Assembly: GCA_030015575.1 (NCBI GenBank)
Contig: JASDDO010000026.1
Coordinates: 192,411,739-192,475,738, forward strand
Direction of reading: 5' to 3'
DNA: 64,000 nt
DNA from: Agapanthus africanus
Lineage: Eukaryota; Streptophyta; Magnoliopsida; Asparagales; Amaryllidaceae
Below are positions 1-11,036 of the stretch, in pieces. The notes beneath the pieces were generated by a model, which made no database searches, was not told the DNA's origin, and saw only the letters and a list, made by a program, of their open reading frames with translations. Position numbers and translations under genes: made by a program. The first letter of the stretch is position 1. Every line of letters begins with the position of its first letter.

Positions 1-1315
1 TATATCTAATATACAATTATACACTTAATCATTAAATCAACACTTGACTTAATAATCCGGTCATATCTCATATAACCGACTAACATTCATCATATCGACT
101 TATCGAATCAACACTTGATTCGATAACCCGGTCATATCATATATAACCGACCGATACTAAAAGTCGCGAGAATAGAATACGGTATCACGTATACGCATTA
201 TTCTCAGTCCCGCACATATCACATATGCGCTCCTATTTCGTTTTGCCTGAGCCAGTAAAACTTCTATGTAGGACTCTAAAGACTCGTCAATACGCCGGCA
301 GTAGGTGATGATCACATCACGCACCCACAAGCCGTCAGTGGTACTAGCTGGACGTAACGGCTACCCAGGTATTGAGCGATCAGAAGATCAGCAATCAAGC
401 CCGCTCTAACTCCTGTAAAAGCCTGCCGGTAACACTCCCCGTACAGTCCGGTCTCCTCGTCTGATATGTCGCATATCAAGTCTAGGGGTGGTAAACGTCA
501 GACCCCAATAACTGATAAGTCGTGCCGATGTGAGGCTCATAACGGGTCGAGAAACTACTGGTAACACTTACCAGTAAATCTCTAATCAGCCCTGGCCAGG
601 GACTTCCCTGTTACGGCCAATCGAGCACAGCGCAACATCAACCCCCAATACCGGGAGAGACGAAACCCTTCCTATCGATCATTGCCTCCGTGTGACTCGG
701 GAATGTACCCAAAAACCACCGTTTTGCATGCCCTCATGGACGTGGTAAGGTGGAAATCAAAGCACAGTGGGAATCACACAAGACTCTATGACGATCTCGG
801 GTCTACAGACTAACTTGCACAAGTGTCACCAGAGAACTGCCATCTGACGTGAGGTATAATACCATCTGGGAGTTCTCGGCGAGTCCGTCCAGTGTACCCA
901 GTCTCCACTGAGCACCCGTATACCATCTCTGATGTCAAACACCAATGGATATGGGATCATCCATCGCCCATCTCATGGGTCGAGAAGCGTATACGCTAGT
1001 CTACTCTGGTATATCGATGCCCCGTCTCGATACACCCACGACTAGGGACCTTGAAGGATGTACTTATGGACTACCATGTCCCCACTAGTATGATCCGCAT
1101 CATAGTCCAGGTAGTCAAGTACACATCCTAAGGGCTTTACCAACATGTAACTATAAGACAGTATAAAGAGACAAGTATACATGTTAAAGTAAAGAGCAAC
1201 CAGATAGCATACTATCATATCGAGCAAGAAAGTCCTCTCTATATATGTCCAAGCATTAAATATAATATACATCATCTGTACAATACTGGCCTCTAGGGCA
1301 TACATACAACTAACA
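1..1315 (-). repeat. copia-1 3' LTR (truncated by window edge)
   Basis: This stretch repeats 15922-17235 almost base for base, with scattered substitutions and one net indel. The LTR begins on the minus strand with TGTTAG and is directly preceded by a degenerate polypurine stretch (AAGTGGTAGAT, 1316-1326). A likely TATA box (minus strand TATATAG) lies near 1236-1245. The small ORF around 1042-1305 is LTR sequence, not a gene. Confidence 0.92.
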
Positions 1316-1329
1316 ATCTACCACTTGCA

Positions 1330-3380
1330 CTAGGGCCAGCTGCTGTAGTATCGCATACCGAGCATCCCGAAGAGTCTCTCAAACTGTATTTGGGGAATGG
1401 CCTTCGTGAGTGGATCCGCTGTATTGTTCTTCGTGTCAACCCTCCTGGCCTCGATCTCCCGGCGATCAACTATCTCCCGGATCAGGTGATACCGCCTCAG
1501 AATATGCCTGGATCGCTGATGGGACCTGGGTTCCTTGGCCAAAGCAACCGCTCCATTGTTATCGCAATACAAAGGTATTGGATGCTCAATGGATGGAACC
1601 ACTCCAAGTTCAGTAATGAACTTCTTGATCCAGACAGCCTCTTTAGCAACATCGTTGGCAGCGATGTATTCAGCCTCCATCGTCGAGTCTGCCACGGTTT
1701 CCTGCTTGGAACTCTTCCAGCTAACCGCCCCTCCGTAAAGGGTAAAGACAAATCCCGACTGCGACTTAGAGTCGTCCTTATCACTCTGGAAGCTCGAATC
1801 GGTAAAGGACTCCACTTGGAGTTCTCCGTTACCATACACCAAGAGCATCTCTTTAGTCCTTCGCAAGTACTTGAGAATGCTCTTCACAGCTGTCCAGTGA
1901 CTCTCTCTAGGATCAGCTTGATACCTGCTCACTACACTTAGTGAGTATGCTACATCGGGTCTGGTACATAGCATCGTGTACATGATAGAGCCTACTGCCG
2001 AAGCATAGGGTATCCCTTGCATGCGAGCTCTCTCTAAATCAGTCTTGGGAGACATCTCTTTGGAGAGAGTGAGCCCTGAAATCGTGGGTAAAACCCCACT
2101 TTTGGACTCTTCCATACTAAACCTCTTTAGTATGGTGTCAATGTACATGAATTGGGACAATCCCAATATCCGTTTAGATCTATCTCTATAGATCATAGTT
2201 CCCAATATGCAGGAGGCATCACCAAGATCTTTCATTGAGAATCTTTATGATAAGAAGAGCTTGACCGATTGCAGCATAGGAATGTCATTTCCTATCAAGA
2301 GTATGTCGTCCACGTATAATACGAGGAAGACAACCTTACACTCTGCCACCTTCTTGTAGATACAAGGCTCATCTACGTTTTTGACGAAATCAAACTCTTT
2401 GATAACGACGTCAAAGCAGATGTTCCAACTCCGCGATACTTGCCATAAATGGATTTAAACAGCTTGCACACCTTCCCGCTGCTCCCACTATCTACAAAGC
2501 CCTCTGGCTGAGTCATGTACATGCACTATTCTAAATCACCGTTTAGAAAGGCGGTCTTAACATCCATTTGCCAGATTTCGTAGTCATGATATGCAGCGAT
2601 GGCAAGCATGATCCGGATGGATTTAAGCATAGCCACTGGAGAAAAGGTTTCATCATAGTCCACACCTGGTCTTTGACGAAAACCTTTTGCAACAAGTCTA
2701 GCTTTGAAAGTCTCCACTTTCCCATCTATACCAAGTTTTTTCTTGAAGATCCACTTGCTCCCAATGGGATTTACCCTTTCAGGAGCAACTTCCAAAGTCC
2801 ACACTTTGTTGGTGTACATGGATTCCATCTCGGATCGCATTGCATCCATCCATTTCACAGAGTCACTACTCGTGATGGCCTGCTCGAAACTAGTTGGGTC
2901 ATCATCCTCCATGATGCGATCCTCGCTCCCACCATCCATGAGAAAACCGTAGTATCTCTCAGGTGGGTGAGGAACCCTACTAGATCGGCGAAGTGGCTGA
3001 GGTTCGTTGGGAACTACCGAATCCTCCGGTTCCACTAAATCTTCAGTTTGAGTTTGTGTAGCCGGAATTTTTTCCAGTTCTACCTCATCGCCACTAATTT
3101 CTTTTGCAAGAAATTCCTTTTCTAAAAAGGTGGCATGTCGAGAAACAAACACTTTTTGTTTCTCAGTATGGTAGAAAAGATATCCATGTGAATGTTTGGG
3201 ATATCCCACAAACTTGCATAGAACTGACCGTGCCTCGAATTTGTCCGGATTTTTCGTTTTGACACAGGCCGTACAACCTCATATCTTAACTCGTTTAAGA
3301 TATGGTCTCTTCCCACTCTATATCTCGTATGGTGTGGTAGGCACAGATTTAGATGGAACTTGATTCAATAGGTATGCTGC
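1330..3380 (-). pseudogene. copia-1 integrase C-terminus, reverse transcriptase and RNase H, broken
   Basis: Read on the minus strand, the integrase C-terminal/linker region (VFVSRHATFLEKEF, then RRSSRVPHPPERYYGF) and the RT N-terminus lie at 2526-3209. That frame includes ARLVAKGFRQRPGVDYDETFS and QMDVKTAFLNGDLE. A TAG at 2526-2528 stands where copia-2 has a Glu codon. The catalytic YVDD codons lie near 2300-2320 but in a shifted frame. The last open stretch, 1330-2235, gives the end of RT and RNase H (TDSSFQSDKDDSKSQSG, VADSTMEAEYIA, then the C-terminal MLGMRYYSSWP). The CACTA insertion cuts the left-hand continuation at 3380; homology resumes at 11037. The many overlapping plus-strand ORFs here are shadows. 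Confidence 0.93.
3378..3380. repeat. CACTA target-site duplication, left copy (TGC)
   Basis: TGC directly precedes the CACTA terminus and is repeated at 11034-11036. Three-base duplications are the rule for CACTA elements. Removing 3381-11036 restores continuity with the homologous stretch of copia-2 near 30400-30420. Confidence 0.93.
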
Positions 3381-3935
3381 CACTACTACAAATAAGGGTT
3401 GCCCCTACGGATTTATCCGTAGGGGCAACCCACTGCCCCTACGGATATATGTGTAGGGGCGAAAAAATACCCCGTAGGTGCAAAGGCCGCAGGTGCAAGT
3501 TGAAGCCCTGAACTTGCCCCTACGGGCAAATTCTTGCCCCTACGGATTTCTGTGTAGGTCCTGTTGCCCCTACGGAGTAGGCCGTAGGGTAAAAAGAGTT
3601 ATATTATTTACGGTTTTTTTTAATATATTAAATGTACCTACGGACATAACCGTAGGGCCATGTTCTACCCCCTACGGATATCTACGTAGGTACCTATCCG
3701 TAGGGGCAAATTATCAGGATTCCTGATGTGTTGCCCCTACGGATAACGCCGTAGGGGCGAGGCCGTGGCCCCTACGGATATGTCCGTAGGGGCACTCCCA
3801 ACCCCCTGGTACTGAGATCAGGGGGGAAATATCAGTTACTGCTGATATTTTGCCCCTACGGATATAGCCGTAGGGGCAGCATGTGTACCTACGGATTAAT
3901 CCGTAGGTATATATTATCTGTATTTTTTTTAAAAA
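3381..3935. repeat. CACTA left terminal inverted repeat and subterminal array
   Basis: After the CACTA terminus, the motif GCCCCTACGGAT or its complement ATCCGTAGGGGC recurs many times, mostly as short inverted pairs with 2-6 nt between arms (for example 3410-3432, 3733-3759, 3769-3796 and 3851-3877). Shorter variants read CCTACGGA/TCCGTAGG. In CACTA elements such subterminal repeats bind the TnpA-type protein; that role is inferred here. ORFs crossing this region are translated repeats. Confidence 0.93.
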
Positions 3936-4188
3936 AATGGGCTGCTTGATTTTTTTCCCGCCCTGTGCACAATAATATATACATCAATCAAATATAAAAT
4001 TAATCATCACACAACATATATCGCAGTATTCATAATCACATCTCACGCATATATATAATATACAAAAGAAACCCGAAAACTGAATATGATATAAATATAA
4101 ACCAATATCAATATCGTTTCAAAATGTAGTACAATGTGTATGATATAAATAAATACATGTTTGAAAAAATAAGAACCAAAAAGCTACC
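3936..4188. other. AT-rich stretch with no gene seen
   Basis: This AT-rich segment lies between the left subterminal array and the stop codon of the TnpA-like gene. It probably serves as the 3' untranslated region of that minus-strand gene. I see no coding signal. Confidence 0.5.
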
Positions 4189-7035
4189 CTAGTTCGTTCC
4201 AGCTCCACCTCTGAATAACGATAGAATAACGCGCGCCTGCTCCTCGGTCAATAAACTCTGCAATTCGGCGCGAGCGGGAGTCTGAGCGGCCTGTGGAGCT
4301 GGCGATGTGGTCTGCGCAGCCGCCGTCGAGGTAGTCGCTTGCGGAGCCGCGGCTGCGAGAGTCTGAGCATGCGGTGGAGCTATAGGAGCTGTCTGCGGAA
4401 CCACAGCCGATGTAGTGGCTTGCGGAGCCGCAGCCGAAGGAGATGCATGTAGAGGCTCGGCCGATGTACCCTGTCGCGTCTGGACATAACGTGTGTAATA
4501 AGCGTGTAAGAACCGTGTATTATTCGAATTCGTATCATTATTAAGTTATTTCGAAACCCCGTTTGGATATCTAGTTTTTTGTTTATTTTAATTACATCTG
4601 TATGTATGATTAATCAAAATTAAGTCTAAAACCAAATAAGCTCAAGCTACGTACTAATTATGGATATGTTGATATCTATATAATATGACATGATATTTTA
4701 CTATAAAGTAGTATACATACCAGCATCTCCTTCAACTCCTGAACGGTGGCCCTCAAGCTTTCCAGTTCCTGATGGACACGTCGGTCACTGGAGACGGAGG
4801 AAGTAACCGCCGGGGTGGAGTCCAACCTCATATGGGCCCTGCTAGGGCCCAGTCCCCGGCTTCTCTCCCAACCTCCGTGGTGCCCTCCGTGTGCGGCGTC
4901 CAGAACTGGGGTCAGCAGCCTCGGATCGCTCTGTCCGGTAAAATCGATCCCCGAGGCCTGGGCCTGCTCAACCACCCGTTCCTACACCCACATTAAGCAG
5001 TAAAGTATAAGTATAAAATTTAAACTTGAACCTTCCAAAACTAAAATTTCAAATTTGGGTAGAAAAAATATTAACACTTACTCAGTACTCTTGGGTAGCG
5101 ACGTCGGGATATCGAAGCTCGTCCGTGGCGGGATCTGTCGAGGTGCCGTGGACGGTAAGATATGCGGACAGCACGCTCGGTGTACCACCTGACGCCACGG
5201 TCCGAGATGTCTGCAATATTAGAAAGTAACTCTTAATATTAGAAATATTAGAAAATAACTCTTAAAATTGCAGAATATCATAAAGGTCGGTCTATTGTAA
5301 TTTACTGATAACTTCATGGCTCGAGTAATGTTCCTCGAGCCACCTGTGTAAGTGGGGCGACCCCTCTTCGCGGACTTCCTGTTCTCTGTATTCTGAGCGG
5401 CCTGTTTCTGCACAACGCATTAACATTTAGTTTTCTAATTAAGAAACACAAAGAAATAAATTATATCATAAATAATGAATTACATATAAAATACATACCT
5501 GTTTGCGTTCGGAGTCGAAATAAGTGCACAATAGAGGCCATGTCTCTACGTCGACTCTCGCAAACGCCGGAGTAGATAGGAGGGCCGCTCTCTCTGCCTC
5601 GGGGGTCGCCATCCCAGGGAGTAGCAGTCGGCCTTCAGCTCATTCCTGTTGTATCGGACCTTGGCCTGCATGTTCTTCATCAGGCCATTGTACAGAGCAT
5701 GAAGGTCGAGCACCCTCCCCGGGTGATCAGGGTCGGCTACAGGATGAAAATCGTAATCCAACTGAAAATACAAAAAAAAAAATTGTTATTAGATTGCAAG
5801 TGTTAATAATAAATATATTGGATAGATCAAATAAAAATATATATTAATACATACCCGAGCCTGATCAAAGAAGAGGGCCAATGAGCGCTGGTGCTGCTCG
5901 CTCCACTCAACATGAAGTGGATAGTTCTTCACGAGCCGACTCTCGTCCCCCAAATACCGGCCGAACCTCTCGGCATGAGGACCGGTATAGCGATAGTCAA
6001 GGGTAAAAAAAGGGGGGAATGCTGCCTCCCCCTAGCTCTGTCAGGCCTCAGCCTATGGGACTGATTCGGGCCTCGAATCCCCCTCTGGGGATGGGGAGGC
6101 CCTGCGTCTGCACGAAATATCAAGACAATCAATAATAAGACAAAGTTGTATTAAGAAATCAAGGTTAAACGAAAATTCAAGTGTGATATATACCTCCGGT
6201 GACTATCGCACGAGCCTGGGCCCGGGCAGCAGCACGAGCGGGACGATAGTTTCTCCGGTGAGGAACAACCGGGGTCCCGGAGGCGGACGCATCCCCTCCA
6301 ACTAGAAAATAAACATCGACGCTAAATTTCCATGAAGTTCATATTTATTCTATAGAGCATATATAAAATGAATAAATATTTTAAATTTATTCATACTAAC
6401 CTGCAGACGATGCGGAGGGTATGGAAGCGGCAGGAGTGGCCCCTGCTGAAGATGTGGACGTGCCACCTATAATTAGACAATTAAAAATAGATTATATAAG
6501 TAATTGCAAAAAGAATGTGTAGATCAATAATATAACGTTCTAAATCAATATGCATGCACTATAGGATATATAAACATACCCGCAGGTGCGGTGGTGTCAC
6601 CACCTACAGCTAGACAATAATAAAAATTGCTAAGTAAGAGCAATAGGAATGTGTGTATTTATGATATAGCATTCTAAATCAATATACATACACTATATGA
6701 TATATAAACATACCTGGAGGAGCGGGGGTGGCCTCTGTCCCAGATGTGGATGCATCACCAACAACTAGACAATCAAACATTGACAATATAAGTAATTTTG
6801 ACATAAATAGGCATGAATATCTGTAATTTTACATTCAAAATGGATATGCGTGCAGTATACCTGGAGATGTGGCAAAATCCACACGGAAGAAGGCATCCGA
6901 AGGGGTCTCCGATCTGGGTGCAAGACCGGCCCTTTGAAGCTCCCTACGGAGCTCTCCGGGCGGCAGAACCGCTCTGCTTCTGCCTCTGCCTCTGCCGCGG
7001 CTGGAGCTCCTGCCGCCCCTCGCTGCTCCCGACAT
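4189..7035 (-). pseudogene. TnpA-like CACTA gene with Transposase_24 (Ptta/En/Spm) region, multi-exon, frameshifted
   Basis: ATG is at 7035-7033 and opens an Arg/Gly-rich N-terminus (GGRSSSRGRGRGRSR). Readable exons: 6861-7035, 6714-6764, 6580-6609, 6401-6466, 6194-6301, about 5854-6107, 5499-5761, about 5305-5407, about 5100-5214, about 4733-4985 and a last exon ending at 4189. Exons 2-5 are 51, 30, 66 and 108 nt, all multiples of three with GT...AG borders and the same phase. They encode short Gly/Ser/Thr/Pro repeats. Later exons give ERFGRYLGDESRLVKNYPLH, LDLHALYNGLMKNMQAKVR and CTYFDSERKQ, then NTENRKSAKRGRPTYTGGS, as in plant Transposase_24 proteins. The C-terminus has a coiled-coil-like ELESLRATVQELKEML and an Ala/Gln/Pro-rich tail. 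A homopolymer near 6006-6018 and a site in exon 7 shift the frame. Family members bind subterminal repeats. Confidence 0.82.
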
Positions 7036-7096
7036 CGTCATCAAATCTAGATAAACGGTTCGTGGACGCATTAGACAATCATTAAAAGTATTGACT

Positions 7097-8548
7097 CTAT
7101 ATGTATAGAGCGTAAAATGTGAAGTAATAATATAACATTACTGATAACCTTTTTCGTTTCGTGGGCGCATTATACATATCTACTTGGATTTCATCGTCGA
7201 TGTCATTTCTAACCCACGTAACTTCATGATCGGTCGAAGACAACCCGTCCTTCGCAACAGACGGTCGGAGCACTTTAAGCCTTCTCTCTTCTTCGTCCTC
7301 ATCCCTGTCCTTGTATTCTGGGACATCGTACACATCTCTGGGTTTCCATCGGCATACAACACTCCACCCCGGATGCTTCAAACACTGTGAGTAGTATACT
7401 TGGAACGCTTGGTTCGGAAAGATAAACGGATCGTCCTAACCGTAAAATCGAAGTGTGTTCACACTGGTCAATCCATATTCATCTTTCCAAGTCCCAAGAC
7501 TGCTTCTCCACCTGTCCGTATCGGTTCGCGGATCGTACCAAGTACACTGGAATATATAAAAGGGTTCTGATCGTCCGGGATAGTGGATGCCGAGTATACA
7601 ATTTAAGTACCCATAGTAAATCACACCTTCCGATCCTACCGTCGCAATCCCACTATTCTGAGTGGTTCTAGATGTTTCTATGTCCTTAACTTCGAATTTG
7701 TATCCAAGGACACCAAATCCTTTGTAATATGCAACCTCCGTACTAGGAAATTGAGCTAAACATCTTGAATCACTCTCAAATGATGCAGACAAGTTCGGAT
7801 CGTGGATCTAACAAAACAAATTTTACGACAAATACATAACGATACAAGTTTAGATTAAAACTAATAGCAATAAAATGTTATTCGAATAACTTACATGATC
7901 TGTGACCCAATCACAAAAATTATCCTGATGGTATTTTTCCAAACGTTCTTCGTTCCAATCAGGATGCCCCTCACGTACCTTGTTAAAATGAATTCTGTTT
8001 TCGAAAAATAATTGTGACATTAATATTATATCATTTCATACACACACAAACACAGATATAAAAATTAATCCAAAAGAACTTACTCTCTAATTTATTCAAG
8101 ACATGCGCAATTAAGCAAGATAAACCGGTATATCTTGTTGATAAACATAGTGTCTACCCTCTTATACTCGGCTTTACCATATGGCCCGTCTTGAATTCTT
8201 CGTGGTCGGTTAAGCCTTGTCTCAATGTTCTCGTCCAGATAGCGGGAACAAAATGTGGTTGCTTCATCAAGAAGATAACCTTGCATGATAGAACCCTCTG
8301 GTCGATTTTTATTGCGTATATACTTCTTAAGAGTGTAGAGCTACCCAATGAGAATATGTTGAATAAATAAATACGGGCATACAAGACAACAATAAATTTA
8401 TAAATTACGCGAAACGAAAAATTACACGTACCTCTCGACGGGGTACATCCATCGATATTGTACCGGTCCGGCTAACTTCGCCTCAGTTGCAAGATGAACC
8501 GTCAAGTGTATTATGATATCGAAGAATGACGGTCCAATACGACTGAAT
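7097..8548 (-). pseudogene. TNP2-type CACTA transposase, 3' part only (DUF4218 end and DUF4216)
   Basis: Reading leftward from about 8548 the frame gives FFDIIIHLTVHLATEAKLAG, RWMYPVERYL and DEATTFCSRYL, the C-terminal half of DUF4218 and the linker after it. A second segment (about 7895-7998) reads HPDWNEERLEKYHQDNFCDW. A third (7097-7800) carries DUF4216 (YYGYLNCILGIHYPG, FQCTWYDPRT) and the family's C-terminal GWSVVCRWKPRDVYDVPE. An in-frame TAG lies near 7428-7430. The upstream catalytic Transposase_21 domain is missing, and recognisable homology stops near 8550. It lies just upstream of the TnpA-like gene on the same strand. Intact TNP2 cuts and joins CACTA ends; this remnant should be inactive. 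Confidence 0.85.
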
Positions 8549-8569
8549 TTTCTCGTCGCGTAGACTATA

Positions 8570-9370
8570 CGACGGTTGTTAGTATCGAGCTATACTGTCC
8601 GATATTTAACAACCTTCGTATAATTCTAGGTCACGACGAGCATCGCACGTATGTTAACCGATAGACGGGGACTAAGTGGCGCTTTTAGTTTCATATATGA
8701 GTATCGATGAGAATATGAAGGTTTCATATTATCATCGAACATCATACATTGGTTTTAACTTGAACATCTTGAATCACTCTATAATGATGCGTTTGTTGTG
8801 TGTTCTTGTTGTATGTGTGTATTTCGGCTGTCGGGGGTAAGACTTCTATCCCATTAAAAATGTATAGAGCGAACACCCATTCGTTTGTGCTTTCAACCGT
8901 TTCGAGTAAATTTCGGCAGCATCTCCCCGCTGTTCTCCGAGTACACTGTAATAGAATAGATAATCATTTCAAAGCTGTGAAACAACGTTGAAATGAACAT
9001 CTAATCTATCTTTGTACACGGAGAACCAGCGGAAAAATACAGACAAAATATCTCGAAACGGATGAAAACACAAGTGAATGAAGGTGTTTGCTTTATACAT
9101 TCCTAACTTATCCACACGGGACAAATCTATCGGTTATCATACGATTGAATCTTCTCATCACATTGACTACACGACGGTTGTTAGTATCGAGCTATACCGT
9201 CCGATATTTAACAACCTTCGAATAGTTCTATGTCACGACGAATATCGAACGTATGTTAACCGATAGACGGGGACTAAGTGGCGCTTTGAGTTTCATATAT
9301 GAGTATCGATGAGAATATGAAAGTTTCATATTATCATCGAATATTATATATTGGTTATAACTTGAAAAAC
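8570..9370. repeat. About 195-bp direct duplication inside the CACTA element
   Basis: The stretch from about 8575 to 8765 is repeated at about 9175-9366 with about 90% identity by eye. Shared phrases include gacggttgttagtatcgagc and gacggggactaagtggcgc. The copies are about 600 bp apart. The DNA between them and flanking them matches no family I recognise. It occupies the place where the TNP2 catalytic exons should be. Confidence 0.85.
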
Positions 9371-9925
9371 GTGCCGTTGAAACAAATTATTGTTCTCCAC
9401 CTTGCACTCTCTTAACGATGGTACATGCATTAAACATGTAAGAGCTATCTATAACAACTCTAAAGTTTTACCTGTTGGGTTCAACAAAAAGGTTTTTGAT
9501 ATAACAAACACAATCTTCCTCAATTTTTCTCTTGAATCGATGTGAAATTAATAGTGTCCATATGACACAATGGATATATTTTCTACACAAAAGGTAAAAG
9601 GCAAACAATAGTAAAGCAATTGTAATTCTATCAAGTATCCATACTGAAAAAGAATAAATAGCAAACTAAAAATTAATCACTAATGAAAAACAAACAAAAG
9701 TGCTTATTATTATACTTCAGAGGTTATAAGTGCTTGACCCCCATAGTACATAGGCTGTATTCGCAATTAACCCTTTTCTATATACTTGGGTGTATAGAAT
9801 TTCTAAAAGTTACACACGGTTTTTCTAAATCGAATTCTTTTCTTTCACTACAAAACCCTTTATATTTTCTAATAGGTACCAAGAACTTTCAAAGATTTTG
9901 GATATGCACAAAAAGAAAGCATCGC

Positions 9926-10290
9926 CAATAAGATTGACATAACCCAAATGACTTTGACCCATTACATATAAATGTCATGGTCTTTCAATATTTTTCAAAC
10001 AAATACCATAGACTTTGTTTGTTACAAATAAATACCATGAAGTTTTAACGTTTTCACATAATTTCCATAGACTTTGTTGTTTACAAATACATACCATTGA
10101 CTTCCAACGTTTTCCAGATAAATACCATGAACTTTGTTGTTTACAAATAAATACATGAATTTTCAGCGTTTTTTAGATAAATCCCATAGACTTTCATGGA
10201 CCTTTTTCTCATATAAAAACCATGGACTGTGTTATTCACAAATAAACAGTATCGACTTTCACTATTTTCCAGATCATCCCATAAAATTTC
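9926..10290. repeat. Degenerate tandem repeat, unit about 60 bp
   Basis: The phrase aaataccatgaactttgttg, followed by tttacaaata and then aacgttttc, recurs about five times with a period near 60 bp. Copies have diverged. No coding capacity is apparent. Between the upstream duplication and this array (9371-9925) I see only AT-rich sequence. Confidence 0.8.
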
Positions 10291-10299
10291 ACCTTTTTA

Positions 10300-10535
10300 A
10301 CCCTAACCCAGCCCCAGCCGAACCCCAACCCAACACCAAACCCTAACCCTAACCCTAACCCCAACCCAGCCCCAGCCGAACCCCAACCCCAACACTAAAC
10401 CCCAACCGAACCCTAACCCTAACCCTAACCCCAACACCAGCCGAACCCCAACCGAACCCGTACCCTAATCCTAACCCTAACCCCAACCGATACCTAACCC
10501 TAACCCTCATCGCTATCCTAATATCATTAAAATAA
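10300..10535. repeat. Telomere-like CCCTAA/CCCCAA repeat array
   Basis: Runs of ccctaaccctaacc alternate with ccccaaccc and ccgaacc variants. Translation on the minus strand gives a meaningless Arg/Val/Gly/Leu repeat, so the ORF here is rejected. It lies inside a transposon near its right end, so it is an internal array and not a chromosome end. Confidence 0.85.
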
Positions 10536-11033
10536 TGTTTAACTAACCTGTAGGCTAGGCGGTGGAGGAGACGACGGAGACGCTCGGTGGTCGACGACGC
10601 GCGCAATCGGCGACGAGGAAGAACGAGCGCGGTGGCGACAACGAGAACAGAGGGCGGTGGCGACGACGAGATCACTGCAGGCGGTGGCGACGATGATTCG
10701 GCCGGCGCTGGCAACGACGAGAACGGCGATCGGCGGGAACGTCGAGGGTTTGGGGATTTGGGTTCGCGCGCAACGATAAAGGGAATAAGAAATAATCAGC
10801 GTAGGGATCGATCACTTAAATCTCTATTTATATGCCCCTACGGATATACCCGTAGGTGCTTGGTTTGCGGCTCCGTAAGGGCAATCAATACTTTAAGATT
10901 TAATAATTTTTAAATAAATATGGAAGGACCGTAGGGGAAACCGTTTGGCCCTACGGATTCATCCGTAGGGCCAAACTTTATCTGCCCCTACGGATGTTGT
11001 TATCCGTAGGGGCAACCCCTTATTTTACTAGTG
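10536..11033. repeat. CACTA right end: GC-rich leader and subterminal/terminal repeats
   Basis: A GC-rich tract (about 10560-10770) resembles the 5' leader of a CACTA gene read on the minus strand. It is followed by a sparse subterminal array (10829-11020) of the same GCCCCTACGGAT motif seen at the left end. The terminal inverted repeat ends at 11033, and the TGC duplication follows at 11034-11036. Confidence 0.85.
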
Positions 11034-11036
11034 TGC

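Larger units (their letters stand above)
3381..11033 (-). mobile_element. CACTA (CMC/EnSpm) DNA transposon, complete termini, decayed genes
   Basis: The element starts CACTACTACAAATAAGGG and ends with the inverted complement (reading in from the right, CACTAGTAAAATAAGGGG). It is flanked by TGC duplications. Both ends carry arrays of GCCCCTACGGAT and its complement. Internally, on the minus strand, there is the 3' part of a TNP2-type gene (7097-8548) followed by a multi-exon TnpA-like gene (4189-7035), the usual CACTA gene order. The catalytic Transposase_21 region of TNP2 is not visible. In its place are duplicated and low-complexity DNA (8549-10530). At 7653 bp with intact termini it could in principle be mobilised in trans, but its own proteins look broken. 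Confidence 0.95.

Noticed and set aside
1410-1941. Several plus-strand ORFs over the RNase H region
   Set aside because: Shadows of the minus-strand copia pol frame.
10300-10535. True chromosome end
   Set aside because: Degenerate and enclosed by a CACTA element that is itself nested in a copia element.
10355-10714. 119-codon minus-strand ORF with Arg/Val/Gly repeats
   Set aside because: Half of it is the telomere-like repeat translated.
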